A stretch of DNA of 64,000 bases from contig BEDY01000005.1 of the NCBI GenBank assembly GCA_002335605.1, positions 62,001-126,000 of the forward strand, given 5' to 3'. Source of the stretch: Prillingera fragicola (lineage: Eukaryota; Basidiomycota; Tremellomycetes; Trichosporonales; Trichosporonaceae). This document shows, piece by piece, positions 10,571-22,122 of this stretch. A model generated the notes under the pieces. It was given only the letters and a program-made list of their open reading frames with translations, had not been told where the DNA came from and did not search any database. The position numbers and the translations under genes were made by a program. The first letter of the stretch is position 1; each line of letters opens with the position of its first letter.

Positions 10571-11700
10571 ATGGACTTTCTCCCTACCGCCCCCCACGAA
10601 GTCCCACGCAACACCTACCCCTGCCTCGTAAAGATTACCGTCGGCGGCACCACCGGCTCCCGGCGTGGGTCTCAAGGCTCCCAGGGCGGCTCGGACAAGG
10701 ACGACAACACCCTCCAGCGCATCATGTCGGGCAGCCGCCGCAAGAGCGTCCAGCTCGGCCCAGGCGCAGTCGCCAGCGGTGCCCACGCCCCCTTTGCCGA
10801 CGGCACTTGGTACTGGCGCGGACGCGTCGGCGTCACCGAGGTGAGTCCGTGGCGGTGGCGGCCTTGGCGGTGCTTCGGCGTGAGAAGCGGAGCGTGGGAA
10901 CCGTCGCACGCCGCCGGCACACCACTTACGCCACTGCGACCGACCCTACGCTGCGTACTGACGGCCAGAACACGCTCGTAATCCTCCCCCTCTCCAACCC
11001 CGCCAACCCGGTGCTCAACCAGCGTCCGGCCCCGCTCTCGCATGCGATGCACTTTACGCACCCGACGGCCGCGGGCGGCCACGCTGCCAACGGCGCGCAC
11101 CACGAGGAAGGCCTCGGGTCCAAGCTCATGGGCGCTGTGCGCCGCGCGTCTGCGGGCTTCATCCACAAGCCCGAGCACAACGAGCCCGCGCACCAGCAGC
11201 ACGAGCCGGCCATCACCGGCACGACTGGCGCGACCGGCACGACTGGCACGACCGGCGGGGTTGGCACGACCAGCACGTCGACGGACGCCACCGTTGGTGG
11301 CTCTACGGCGTCCAACGCCACTGCCGTGCCGCACGAGCAGGCTACGCACGACACGAACAAGCTCGCGACCGAGACCGGGTGGCCGGGCCACGTCGAGGGC
11401 CAGGCGCTGCACGCTATCGTCGTCCCGCTGCACTACCTCCACAAGGACAGGATGGCGATGCGCGGCAACGACAAGACGGGTTTCTACCTCGACGTCAACG
11501 TCGGCAGCGCCATTTCCGGCAAGTCTGGCGCGCTCGTGTTTGAGTTTGACAAGGACTGGCTCGGGGCCAAGGGGTAGGTCGCGGATGGGTAACACTGCTG
11601 ACAGTGCAGCGAGTGCGAGCTCCTCTTCAACGCGCTCGAGATGGGCGTCCAGAACGCCGCACCCGTGTTTACCTCGGTGCAGCTCTCGGGCAAGCCCTAG
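10571..11700 (+). CDS. Unrecognised protein with Gly-Thr repeat segment, 321 aa
   Basis: Exons 10571-10840, 10969-11573 and 11610-11700. I do not recognise the family. The N-terminal block (about residues 1-110) and the C-terminal block (about 225-321) look folded and contain conserved-looking Trp/Tyr/Gly positions such as WYWRGRVG, HAIVVPLHYLHKD and ALVFEFDKDW. Between them, at about 165-205, lies a low-complexity segment of TGTTG-like units. The two halves may form one beta-rich domain interrupted by a flexible insert. No signal peptide or membrane segment. The second intron is 36 nt. The C-terminal exon was placed because it continues the domain (ECELLFNALEMG) after a stop in the unspliced frame. 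Confidence 0.65.
11243..11263 (+). repeat. Short Thr/Gly-coding tandem repeat
   Basis: Imperfect repeats of a 9-base unit coding Gly-Thr-Thr/Gly-Ala-Thr lie inside the orphan gene around this position. They encode the flexible linker described for that gene and could vary in length between strains. Confidence 0.5.
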
Positions 11701-12999
11701 GTCGAGAAGTAGTGAGCGTCTGTGCATGGGGTGCAGCTCTCGAGCCAGATGTCGCTGCCCCGACGTCTCAAACGACCTTATGGAAACCTCTCCGCAACAA
11801 ACTACTTTATAGGCACATAATGCTTTCGCTGTAGAAACGATGAACCAGTGCAGCTTGCGATCCTGTGCTGCCGCCGACACTATCGCAGGTGTCTTGGAAG
11901 GCCGTTGCCAGCAGGTGAAGAATCTCTCATGCCAGTGGCGACAGCGGCAGGCCACTGAGTGACCCGGCAGTGGTCGACCTCCACCTTGGCCACCCAGCCA
12001 GAGCCAGAGCTCCACTACTAGACGTCGGCGCCGCACCACCCCCGTCCGCGTGACCAGCTGCGGGAATGCAACAGCGCGGCGTACTCCTCTGTGCATGCCG
12101 GGGGAGGAATGGTGGTGGAGCTGCGATCGAGATTGAGGGGCAGGGTGGGTTCATAGATAAGATCACGAGACGTTGCGGCTTTTGGTTTTTTGTTTTTGTT
12201 CTTGCACTGCGGCGATGTCGCCGTTCTTGGATCGCTAACAAAGAGCGGTGAGGTGGTTGACACCTACTGGAAGACTGGACATGCAACGTCTACCGCATCG
12301 CCGAGCGTCGCCGAGCGTCCGGTCTTCGTCAGTGTCGCCACTGCCGCCGGACCGTGGCCGTGGCTAGCCTCACCAGCGACAACAGTGAGCCTCCCAGCAT
12401 CGAATAACCAGAGGCCAGCAATGGGCGGCTCAATACCACAAGCCTGCCGCTCCCCTCCTTGAACGGCGACGGCGACGGCGATCGCCAGCCGGTTCTGCGG
12501 CCATACCTCCAAGGCTCACACCATCGCTGTGGATAACGGCTCGACACATGGAGCAGAACACGCCACGCCTCGCCCGTGGTCCTATGTCTTTGGCATGCCC
12601 CTGGTCAAGGTGTGAGGACGAGGTCTGTCAGGACACGTTGTGAAGGGAGACGTCCTCGCCATACTTGTCTGCGTGTTACAAAGCCGATGGCAATGGACGA
12701 TTCCTTGATCCCAGTTACGGGACGCCGCAGGGGGTCAGAGGCAGAGTTGGCTGTGCGCTGCCCTCGAGACCAGTCGGGGCTTGGATTGTTAGCCTTCCTG
12801 TTCAAGACCTCCTGTTCAGATATACATCTGTCGTACAGCAAAGTACGAGCCAGGATTCTGGCGTTCAGCACGACTGCTGCCATCCAAGCCGCAGTCTAGC
12901 ACTCCTCGGTGTCTCTCTACCACCACCATTGCAGCAAAACATCATATGCATACATCTGCAGTGCTCCTGCCGACGTTCTCCCCGCCCATACCCTCAGGC
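11701..12999. other. Intergenic region, no supported gene
   Basis: About 1.3 kb between the 3' ends of the orphan gene and FMT1 (convergent). Several short open frames exist on both strands but none has a plausible splice structure, domain or biased composition. It may hold 3' UTRs and possibly a non-coding transcript; I see nothing definite. Confidence 0.5.
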
Positions 13000-14261
13000 C
13001 TACTCCCAACTAACCCAGTCCCTCTCCCTCTCCCCCTTTGGCAACCCGTTCCACCACTCATGGACGTCGAGCGCCTTCCTCCCCGCACTCTTAACCCTGC
13101 GGACCTCCACCCACCCCTCGCCAGACAGCACGAGCACGCGCTTACCCTTGCGGTCCAGCACGGCCGTCCCGACCCCGCGCGTGCCGTGCGACTCGGCGTG
13201 CCGCGGGACGTCGTCTGCAAGCGAAAGATCGAGGAGCTGCACGTCCCCGGCGGCCGAGGACGTCCACAGCGGCCGGTGGTGCGCGAACGCCCTGTGCGCG
13301 CGCTCGATGGCGGCGGCACCGGTGTTCCAGTCGACTTTGGCCGTCGCGAGGGTGATCTTCGGCGCGCGCGTGACCTGGGACGCGTCCTGGGCGTGCGGCC
13401 GGGCGTCGCCGCGTAGCAGCTGGCGGAGGACGGCCACGAGCGTCTGCCCGCCCAGGTTGGAGAGCGTCGGGAGGAGCGTCGGGTAGGTCGCGTCTGCGGG
13501 GATGGGCTGGGGTTAGTCTAGGCTCTGCGGGGGGGCACTCACGACGTTGCCGACGGCGCCGAGGATCGCGCCAGAGTCCACCCCGACCTCGCGCGCGCCC
13601 ACGGTCTGCACGCTCACGCCCGTCGAGGTGTCGCCGTTCGCGATCGCCCACTGCACCGGCGCCGCGCCGCGGTACTTTGGCAGCAGGCTTGGGTGGACGT
13701 TGAGCGCGTGCGCGAACGGCGACAGCAGCTGGGTCGGGATTATGTGCCCAAAGCTCGCCGTGAGCAGGAGGTGCGCCGGGTGGTGCTCGGTGAATGGGCC
13801 GGGAAACTGGAAGCCGTCCTTGAGGCCTGTTGCCGGGACGTCGTGGATGGTGAGGCCGCGGTCTTGGGCAAAGAGCTTCAACGGCGCTGAGCGTCAGCTC
13901 CGATGCTTGCCGGCAGCTTCCTAGCGCATGGCAGACTCACCGACATATGTGGCCTTGTTGCCCCGCGCGACGCGCTGATTCCGAGGTGTGAGGACGGTGA
14001 TGCTCTGCCATACGTCTGTGGTGTCAGTCCTGACGACAAGCTCGCGTACGCACCCTCAGCTTGCAGAACTGCCTGCAGCGCAGCAGTGGAAAACTCGTCT
14101 GACCCGCAGAACAGCACCTTGAACGGCTCGGCTGCTGGCTTGGCCGAGGTGGTGAGTGTGCGGCGTGGTGGTGCGAGGTGGAGGTGGTCGAGTGATTTTC
14201 CTGTGCATTGCAAGGGTGTTTGGCGGAGGGCCGCTGTGAGTAGGCGGCGATGCAGGGACAT
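13000..14261 (-). CDS. FMT1: Mitochondrial methionyl-tRNA formyltransferase
   Basis: Transfers a formyl group from 10-formyl-tetrahydrofolate to initiator Met-tRNA for mitochondrial translation. Exons 14261-14054, 14015-13941, 13886-13543 and 13506-13000 give 377 residues. The N-terminus is Arg/Thr rich like a mitochondrial targeting peptide. The catalytic formyltransferase core follows: FKVLFCGSDEFS, then TASFGHIIP, NVHPSLLPKYRG (around residue 160) and the DSGAIL region. The C-terminal OB-like domain is present. For the third intron (13542-13507) the acceptor after CTAACCCC was chosen because the next AG gives a wrong frame. This choice yields PIPADATYPTLLPTL, as expected for the family. 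Confidence 0.88.
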
Positions 14262-14831
14262 TGCTGTCCTTGGCTGTGAGGGAAGGAGGAGGAGGAGTGA
14301 GTAGTGGAGAGAGAGAGGGTGAGGGTGAGAGTGAGAGTGAGATGTGAGATGGGCAACGTCATGCGACCCAAGAAAGAGAGAGACTGCTACATGGTTCTAG
14401 TAACAACAACAGTAGCAGTCATCACAAGTTGTAGAACTGGTTGAATATGCATAGAGAGTGCAGATGCCGTGTCCCAGAATACACACTGTACTGTACATGA
14501 ATGGAGACATCGGCCACAAAAGAACAACAGGAGCAGGAGCACGAGGAGCCCAACGAGGAGAGAACAACGAAAGTGTCCGACATCCACCGTCGCAGGTACA
14601 GTCCCCCCCACTGGTCGACTCTATGCACAAGCATGAACAGCAAGTAACAGTGTACGAACAGAAGGCCCAGATGTATGTATGCCAGCAGAGGAGACTATCC
14701 ATGCGTACATGTACATGCGAGGGTGATATAAACTGTGCAGTGGTCAGAGTGATTTGTTGTTGCCTCTTCTTGTTCTCAGGGACTAGTTCCTACTTGCTGC
14801 ATCTCTCGTGCCATCTCTCTCTCTCTTGTCC

Positions 14832-14871
<40 letters not shown>

Positions 14872-15256
14872 ACGAGTCGGATCATCTCTACTCTGTCTGC
14901 ATATACACTACACGCTACACACTCCCACACCCTCCTGGCATCCACTCCTGCATCGCCCGCAATTCACTCGCCCGTCACGACCCAACACTACCACCGCGCA
15001 TTCTTCCCACTCCTCTTCCAGCGCAACATTGGCACGATCATCCTCTCTCTCTCGCAGCGACAGCATCAACCACCACCACCACCCTCGCGACTACCACCAT
15101 CGCCCCCCATGCACTCCCATCGCTCCTCATCACCATAAACCAACCCCGTTCCCACCCACAAACCTCCGCCCAAAGGCAACACCGCCTCACTCTACCCATC
15201 ACCGTCGGCCGCTACCTTTATCCCAGATCTACCCCTCCCTGGGATCCACCCGCACA
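14262..15256. promoter_or_regulatory. Divergent promoter region with long CT tract
   Basis: About 1 kb between FMT1 and the RING-H2 gene. It contains a GATATAAA element at about 14723, and then an extended pyrimidine-rich leader that includes a pure TC repeat at 14841-14868. Such CT-rich leaders downstream of a TATA-like element are common in Tremellomycete promoters (family knowledge). No coding region is supported. Confidence 0.55.
14841..14868. repeat. (TC)14 dinucleotide microsatellite
   Basis: Fourteen uninterrupted TC units within a longer CT-rich tract (about 14811-14868) in the leader of the RING-H2 gene. Confidence 0.95.
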
Positions 15257-16995
15257 ATGGCCTACACCACTGTCCCCAGCCTTGGTAGCATACTGGGCTT
15301 ATCCCCCGTGTATGCTGCCCTCTCAGCCCTGCTCGCCGCAGCACCCGCAGCAGCCTACGTCCCAGCTCAGGCCGTCAACGGCTCGAGCGTCCAAGTCGGT
15401 TCATCGCTGCTCGTCGCATGGCCCGGGTTCCCACCATACCAGAACAATCCCCCAGGAGAGTATGCCGGTACAGTGTAAGTGTTTGTGTAGTCGCACCCAC
15501 ACGCGCGTGCACAGCGTAGGGTCGGTGCCTGCGTCGTTGCCAAGAGTAGGACACTGACGTCCTTGTGCAGGTCGTACCAGCTGCAAGCGACGTACAGCGT
15601 CAGCAACGTTACACAGGGTGCACTTGTGCATTTCACAGAGGCCAGCGCAAAGGGTAACATTTCGACGACGACGCCGTTTATCGCCTACATATCATGCGAC
15701 GCCAACGAGACGAATGCAAGTGAAGAATGGGGTGAGTCGCTGCTGCGGTGCACAGGACGCGACTAATGGCAGACATCTTTACACTCGCGCGAGATGCCGG
15801 CGCGGTATCGGCACTGCTGTACACCACCACGGCCGAGGCATGCGTGCTCAACGACTATTACATCGAGGCTTTTGAAAAGCCGCTCGACGTCTTTGCAACA
15901 GTAAACCGCGCGCAGTATTTGTCGACAGCGCTGCTGTCGGCGCAGTTCTCACACACCAACGAGTCGTTTACCACCTTCAACCCAGTCATGCTCAACGACA
16001 GCGCATCCGACATTAATGCCACCTTTTCCCGCGGCCAGCTGTCGCACCAGTCGTACCTCGTCGGCCGCCTCACCGCACGCGACGGCACCACGCAAGTCAC
16101 AGACAGCGGTGTCCCAGTGTCGTCGGCAGCACCAGCAGAAGGCGGGGGCGATAAGAAGAGCAAGGCGATGATTGCCGTGTACGTTATCGCCGGCTTTCTC
16201 GCAGCCATGGTGTGCATTACAGTCATTTCGGTCGTACGTCGCAGTCTCCGGCCCCAGACAGGCCGCGGCTACATCCCAGGCGGGTCAGGCGACAACTCTG
16301 AGCCACCGCGGCGCGTTGGTCTCGCCCAGGCCATTGTCGACACCTTTCCACTCATCAAGTTCAACAAGGTGCAACCGTCCAAGCAGCTGCGCGACGTCGA
16401 TGACGGGAGCGTCATTGACATGCCTGAACTGCCCCGGCGCAGCGACACGACAGCCTGGGGCGACGCGAGTATCAAATCGTATGCGGCTACCGCCACAGCG
16501 ACGGCCTCGGGCTCGCACCCTGGTTCGCGCTCGACGTCCATGTGCGTTCCTCACGACGGCGCCGTGTTCGACGAACCAGGTAGTCTGTCCGACGACCAGT
16601 GCCCAATCTGTCTGCTCGAGTTTGAAGACGGCGACGACCTGCGCGTCCTGCCCTGCGCTGGTGCACACCGGTTCCACCAGGTCTGCGTTGATCCATGGCT
16701 GCTGCGTGTCAGCACCTCGTGTCCGCTTTGCAGGAAGGACTTCAACCCCGAGCGACTTGTCGAGGAGACGCCCGACGAGAGCGAGACCGAGGAAACTACC
16801 GCGCGGCCAAAGATTACCGCTCGCTACCTCGCACTTATCAGGCGTGCGCGGCGGCAGGTCGGGAGGGACGACCAGCGGGCGGGAACGGGCGAGGAGGGGA
16901 GCGGCGACTGGGATCGCGAGCGGACGACCAGCTTTGCGAGTCTCGGCAGGCCGAGGGAGGCCGACCAGGGCGGGCCGGGCGGGTATTACATGTAG
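15257..16995 (+). CDS. Membrane RING-H2 E3 ubiquitin ligase with PA-like lumenal domain, 533 aa
   Basis: Exons 15257-15474, 15571-15731 and 15773-16995. Layout: hydrophobic N-terminal signal segment (about residues 10-36), a lumenal part with several N-glycosylation sites (NGSS, NETN, NATF) that has the look of a protease-associated domain, a transmembrane helix at about 258-280 ([16 protein letters not shown]), a Ser/Pro-rich cytoplasmic stretch, a RING-H2 finger at about 402-445 (CPIC, LPC, HRFHQVC, CPLC), and an acidic then basic tail. This is the layout of PA-TM-RING ligases that work on endosomal or vacuolar membranes. Metal-binding residues of the finger are all present. The promoter carries a long CT repeat. 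Confidence 0.82.
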
Positions 16996-17601
16996 CACAC
17001 CTTGTGGAAAAGTCCTAATACTCGATGGGCAGATAGAGGCCTAGATTATGTATAGTGTGAGTAGGAGCCTCACGTCGTGCTTTTAGCTGTGTTGGCCGTC
17101 CTCGACATCTCTCTCTCTCTAATAACAGAGCAGAAAGGCCACTGTTCACGCAGAATGACCTTCAAAGCCTCTTCAGTAACCCACCCTCCAGAGCACGAAG
17201 ACCAAGCTGCTGGCACAACAACAACACCACCTCCCACTCGTCCGCACGGGCGTAGTGACAACTACGACGAGGCAGACCGGTTTGGCTACGCGTGCCTCCC
17301 GCCTTGGACGACTGAATGCGAGCCGTGGCTGCGCGCGCGAAGTCTTGTGCCGCGTTGTCCTGGGAGATATGCGCTACTCTGAGATCACACCTGCTGTGTG
17401 GGAGCGCCAGCGGGGATGCAGACACTGGAAACCCAACACCCGAACCTGGTGACCTCGTCGCGACCGTCCATGGTCAGTGGCTGAGCGCAGGCCAAAGTCA
17501 GGCTTGACAACCCGCACCCAACGCGGTCTCGCCGGCACGTGTAGCATCTCGTCGACTCGATCTAAAGCCAAAGCACCTGCAACAGGGCTGCATTGCTGCG
17601 T
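16996..17601. other. Intergenic region, no supported gene
   Basis: About 600 bases between convergent genes. Small overlapping open frames on both strands lack domains or splice logic. A CTCTCTCTCTC stretch occurs near 17110. Probably 3' UTRs. Confidence 0.5.
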
Positions 17602-19235
17602 CTACTTGCGCTGCGCCAACTCCCGCCCAATGGCCCAGTCAACACCGAGCTCGACGTCGTCGGCAATAAACGTCGGCTTGTGCGCTGGCTCGCCGCCGGG
17701 GTAGACGCCTGTGCGGAGGAGGATCGAGTTCCACCCATAGTCGTTCGCGCCCCAGATGTCTGCACCAGTGTCAGCGTGCTGGCGCGTGGGCGGGGAAGGA
17801 CCTACCGGACAATGGGTTGTCTGTAGCCGTAGGTTAGCATTTCTTTCGGTCGTGTCTTTCCAGGTCAGCTCACCACCAATCATGTATCTGCACTGTCAGC
17901 ATGTAGTCTTGAAAACGCCGCAGCATACGCACACATTCAAGTCCTCGCCGTCAACGCCGAGCTCGGCCGCACGCCGCTTGAGCATCTGGTCGGCAAACAG
18001 GTAGGTCGCGTGGTACGGCTTTCCGTACTGCGTGAACGGCAGCTCGAGACCCGTTGCGGCCTTGTAGACTGCGCTGCAGGCTAGCGAGAAGGCGCCCATG
18101 CCGAGACGGACGACGGGGTAGTCTCTGTTTGTGTTAGCTTGTTCGCGGCAGAGGTCTACGCAGCCATGGGTACTCACGACTTCCACTCCAAATCCGGGTT
18201 GCTGAACACGAGTGGAATCTCGCCGCCGTCCTTTTGCTTGGACCGATCCTTCCTGATCGTCCCCAGCCTCCCGCCGTCACTCTGCATCAGCTCGTTGATG
18301 ATAGTCAAGTCGCGTCCCCAGTCGTGCGAGTCGTGGATCACAAAGATGGCGCGCAGGGGTGTATTGTTAAAATCAATGTCGTGGCGCAGCATGCTCTCGT
18401 CCTCGGGCGGGTCGCACCTGTCCCAAATAGCGCGGTTCCAGTGCACAATGTCCTGCGGGATGACTGCCTTTGTGAGGCCGTAGGATTCCGCGACCCTACG
18501 CGCCGAGTCCCGAGGGCCGCCCACGACCAGCACGGGCTGGTCGGCGTACTCGGCGACCAGGGACTGGATCGGAGTGTGCGACTGGACGAGCTGGTTGGGG
18601 CCAAGCTGGGCGGTCAGTCGCGAGCTGCTGGGCTGCGGCACTCACCTCGATACCGAGGTCCTTGGAAAGCAGCTGCCGGCGCTTGGCATCGGGCACACCG
18701 CCGCCGTTGGTCATGAGCAGGAATGGGACGGGCCTGGGCGTCAGTTGATGTCCATGTACACATGTGCATGTGGGTGTGCCTCGACGCCACGTTTGTCACC
18801 GTCGTCGCTGGAACGGTGTCCACCGGGCGTGGCGTTTGCTGTCGACGCGACTGGCCACAGCATGGAACTCGCGCCGCCTACCGCCCGTACAGAGCAAGTA
18901 CTCACCGAGCAAGACGCCCGTCCGCGCCAGTCAGCATCTTCATGACGCGCTTCGCCTGGGGCAGCACGATCGGTCCCTGTTTAAGTACACCATCCTGTTC
19001 GTCAGCCTGCCTTTCCGTTCCTCAGCCTGTAACACTCACGATGTCAAAAGCAAAGGCCAGTTTGCTGGGGAACGGTGCCGCTGGGCAGAGTCAGCTCTCA
19101 ACTCTTGCTGCAACATGAGGAGCGGGGGTAGCGCGGAAATGGTGACGACGTACTGCTCAAACTGCGCGTCCAAGCTGGCACGCGCTGAGCGGTAAGGCGA
19201 AGACGAGGAAAAGACGCTGTGGCTACTGCTGCCAT
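17602..19235 (-). CDS. HAD-superfamily hydrolase, CECR5/HDHD5 type, 9 exons, 368 aa
   Basis: Haloacid-dehalogenase-like hydrolase of the CECR5 family, often mitochondrial; substrate unknown. Exons 19235-19154, 19080-19040, 18994-18906, 18733-18646, 18605-18178, 18124-17933, 17887-17874, 17820-17806 and 17759-17602. The N-terminus is Arg/Ser rich and looks like a mitochondrial presequence, followed by APFPSKLAFAFDIDGVL with the nucleophile pair Asp40/Asp42. A FVIHDSHDWGRDL block and the final metal-binding motif MIGDNPLSD (Gly311, Asp312, Asp317) are all intact. Two consecutive micro-exons of 14 and 15 nt encode that last motif, so automatic gene callers may well lose it. The frame is restored at every junction. 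Confidence 0.85.
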
Positions 19236-19489
19236 GATGATAACAAGCTCTAAAGAGACGGAGAGAGTGGACAGAGACGACGACGCGACTCGACTTTGAG
19301 ATTGTGACATGTTGACGAGCAGCTTGCCGCCGGCTAAATCGAATTTTACCGTTACACCGGCTGTGTGGCCCCGCACACGGAAGCAAAAATGTTGATTCGA
19401 CCAACGACCACCTCACATCTCTTGATATCGTTCTTGCATCCATTCTCCCACTGTTCAGCACCAACAGCACCCCTACACAGGCAGGCATC

Positions 19490-20145
19490 ATGTCCAGCAA
19501 AGTCACGAAAAAGGACAAAAAGTCAAAGTCAACGACCTCGGCTGCCAAAACCGCCGTGGCGGCCGCAGACATTGACGACATCTTTGCCGCCCCCTCCAAG
19601 CCTGGACCCAGCAGCGCCGCAGGAGGCAGCAAGGACAAGAAGAGGGCGGGCGGCGATGCCGCGGCGCCGGTGAAGAAGAAGAAGAAGTCCGACTCTTCCG
19701 AAGCCAGCGCGAGTGCGAGTGGGGAGAAGAAGAAGAAGAAGAAGGACGACCCCGAGGCAGCACCAAAGGTCAAGGCGACCAAACCCCCAGCAGCAGCCGA
19801 AGTGGAGGAGATCGAGGATCCGTCGGTCGCGGTCCGCCGGGCTGTGGAGATTGCCAAGGCTGGCGTGCTGGAGCGATCAATGAAGAAGGGGCGCAAGGCC
19901 GCGGAGGAGGACGCAATGTTTCGGGATAGTCGTGGTGATGGGCCTCGTGAGTGCTTGCTTAGTGTGTGGGGGAAGTAGGAAGCTGATGGAGTAGGTAAAC
20001 GCACCGAGGAGGGGTATCTCGTCTTCAAGGAGGCCGAGCTCAAGATCGATCCCGAGGCTGGTGGCACGCCGCTGTGCCCCTTCGACTGCGACTGCTGTGA
20101 GTGTGCTTCTGGGTGTGCAATTCATTGCTGACTATCAAGGCTTCT
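19490..20145 (+). CDS. DUF1764 family Lys-rich protein, 188 aa
   Basis: Exons 19490-19946, 19995-20096 and 20138-20145. The N-terminal two thirds are Lys/Ala/Ser rich with polylysine runs, looking nuclear or nucleolar and disordered. The conserved C-terminus reads RTEEGYLVFKEAELKI, then GGTPLCPFDCDCCF, the hallmark of DUF1764 as I recall it. The last exon has only eight nucleotides including the stop; without it the protein would lose the terminal Cys-Phe and gain a spurious tail. Function of the family is unknown. It shares a 254-bp divergent promoter with the HAD hydrolase gene. Confidence 0.8.
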
Positions 20146-20322
20146 AAGCTGATAGACCCACAAGACTCGATTCTCTGATACTCTTCTCTAGCACCTGTAA
20201 TATCTCTACCATGTGGCATGGCATGTCTATTGTTGCACCCATGTTGCATTCCTTCGCTCCTTCTGCGATCATTACTTCGACATGCTCTACTGGCAATGAC
20301 ACCACTCTCACATGTCCACAAC

Positions 20323-21697
20323 CTAGGTGACAGTGTAAAAGTAATCGTCCACCAACGGCAAATATCCACTGAGCAACTCGCCCGCAAGCCCAATGAGCGG
20401 GATCCTCTCCAATCCGCGCACAAACGACACCACCTTGGGGCGCGTCCATCCAATCCACATGGGGCCCTGGAGGAAGAACCGGGAGGCCATGCGGCGGTCG
20501 AGCTGCGCGTAGTGGTCGGCGAGCAGGGTGGAGTCGCCGGCGGGGGCGCGGAGGCGGCGCGCCAGGATTTGCAGCAGGAAGGGGACCAAGAACGGAGGGA
20601 GGGCGCGGGAGAGGGTCGGGAGGGAGGCGCGGCGGTAAGCTGGGGCATTGGGGGCGCGCTGCAAAGTTAGTACCCAATGTAAACATAATAGCAGAGAGAA
20701 GGGAGACCGCGCATTGTGGGCGTGCGGGAAGGAATGCAATGGCCGGGCGGAATACTCACAGACGCCTTGATAAGCAGAACAACCTGGAGAAGGACAGCCG
20801 ACGCCGAGATGACCTCAGCAGCGACCTCACTGCCGTTGCGGAACTCGGGAACAAGAGTCGTAGCGTGCGCCTGGTAGGACTCGGGTAAAGCCGACACGAG
20901 GGGGTAGAGGTGAGTGCGGAGGGGAGCACGGCTCCCGAGCGCGGGCAGGGCCGGGCGCTGGTGGTTGGGATCGATCTCTGTGACCTTCTCTTCGACAACG
21001 ACAAGCTCGCCGGCCTGGCGCTGCTTCATCTGGTCCTGCGGGATCAGGCCGACGTCGTACTCGCGCTGTGGAGTAGGAGGGTAGAGAACCGGGCGGCGAG
21101 TGATGGCGAGCAGGATCAGGCGGAGCATGGTTCTGTCGTCAGCTTGCGTTTCAGTTAGGTAGCTTACTTGAACGCCTCGACACCAAACACAACCTTCCAC
21201 CTGGTCCTGTCGCTCCCGCGCTTCTTGGCCACCATTTCCAGGAGCAGCTCCACATACGTCGTCGTGACGAGCGCACGGGACGCGCGCTTGTAGGTGGGAC
21301 TCTTCTCGCTCCAGTACCTGGTATACCGCGTGTGCTCGCTTGCGGGTGGCAGGAGTGGAGTGACACGCGGAGTAGGTGCCCCGATGGGGCCGCTCGATGG
21401 GCCTGCCTGGGTTGACGCTGGGGAGAAGGGGTGCGGCGGGAGGGAGAGAGATTCGGGGATACGCTTTGAGAGGAGAGCGTCGTGAAACGACGACACGACG
21501 GACAAAAGTGCGTAGACTGTATGGTGAATATAATGTCAACAGACGATGCACTCACGTCCTTCCGATGCAATATCTGCGTCGTTGAATCGACCTGGGAGAA
21601 ACCAAGTGACGTTTCGGATGGTAGACTCTACTGTTGTGACTGTCGAGACATTGTTGATGAGTAGTTGCTCGTAGGCTGTTACGAGAGACGACGCCAT
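20323..21697 (-). CDS. PEX16: Peroxisomal membrane biogenesis protein peroxin 16
   Basis: Integral peroxisomal membrane protein needed for early peroxisome membrane assembly and recruitment of PEX3. Exons 21697-21556, 21516-21168, 21132-20760 and 20658-20323 give 399 residues. The N-terminus (AYEQLLINNVSTVTTVES, then WFLPGRFNDADIASE) and the block LYALLSVVSSFHD match PEX16. Downstream are PLRTHLYPLVSAL and the C-terminal WIGWTRPKVVSF and DDYFYTV region. Hydrophobic helices around residues 165-185 and 265-310 fit membrane insertion. Introns are 39, 35 and 101 nt. The start codon follows the promoter that carries three CACGTG elements. Confidence 0.87.
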
Positions 21698-22122
21698 GCT
21701 GGGTAGTGCCGAGGCGAGGCCTGATAAGACAAACGCAAGAAGAGGAAAGAGAGAGTAAAGGAGAGAGCAAGAAAGAGCAGAGAGAGTATTCCGGCAACAT
21801 GAATGCCGGGCAGAGTATAGGGTGGTGGGGAGTTGCCACGTGGATGTCACGTGTGTGTCACGTGGTCTAACTGACCTGTTGTCGTACTCGCTGCAACCTC
21901 CCTGATGTCACAATCCCATATCTCTCTCGCTCTCTCATTCTTGTCTGTCTGCTTTTGCTTCACTGTCTCTGGTCTCTCCTAGTCTCCCCCGTCTCTCCTT
22001 TCCTCCCTTTCTTTCACGCTCTGGTTATAATGCACCCCAACTAGCTGGACCCTCGACCACACACCCCTCGACTCTGCCGAGCAGATCACAACATCTACCA
22101 CCCCCATTCATCCCTTGACGAC
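21698..22122. promoter_or_regulatory. Divergent PEX16/TBC promoter with three phased CACGTG sites
   Basis: The 425-base region has CACGTG palindromes at 21837-21842, 21848-21853 and 21859-21864, spaced by exactly 11 bases (one helical turn). A TATAAT-like element at about 22025 and a CT-rich stretch lie on the TBC side. CACGTG is the core of basic helix-loop-helix binding sites (family knowledge). Equal phasing suggests cooperative binding; that is inference. Confidence 0.7.

Noticed and set aside
10672..12096. 474-codon open frame on the minus strand over the Gly/Thr-repeat gene
   Set aside because: Arg/Val/Gly-rich shadow of a spliced plus-strand gene whose exons have better splice and composition support.
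12665..13486. 273-codon plus-strand frame running into FMT1
   Set aside because: Second half is antisense to the well-supported FMT1 exon; first half has no domain.
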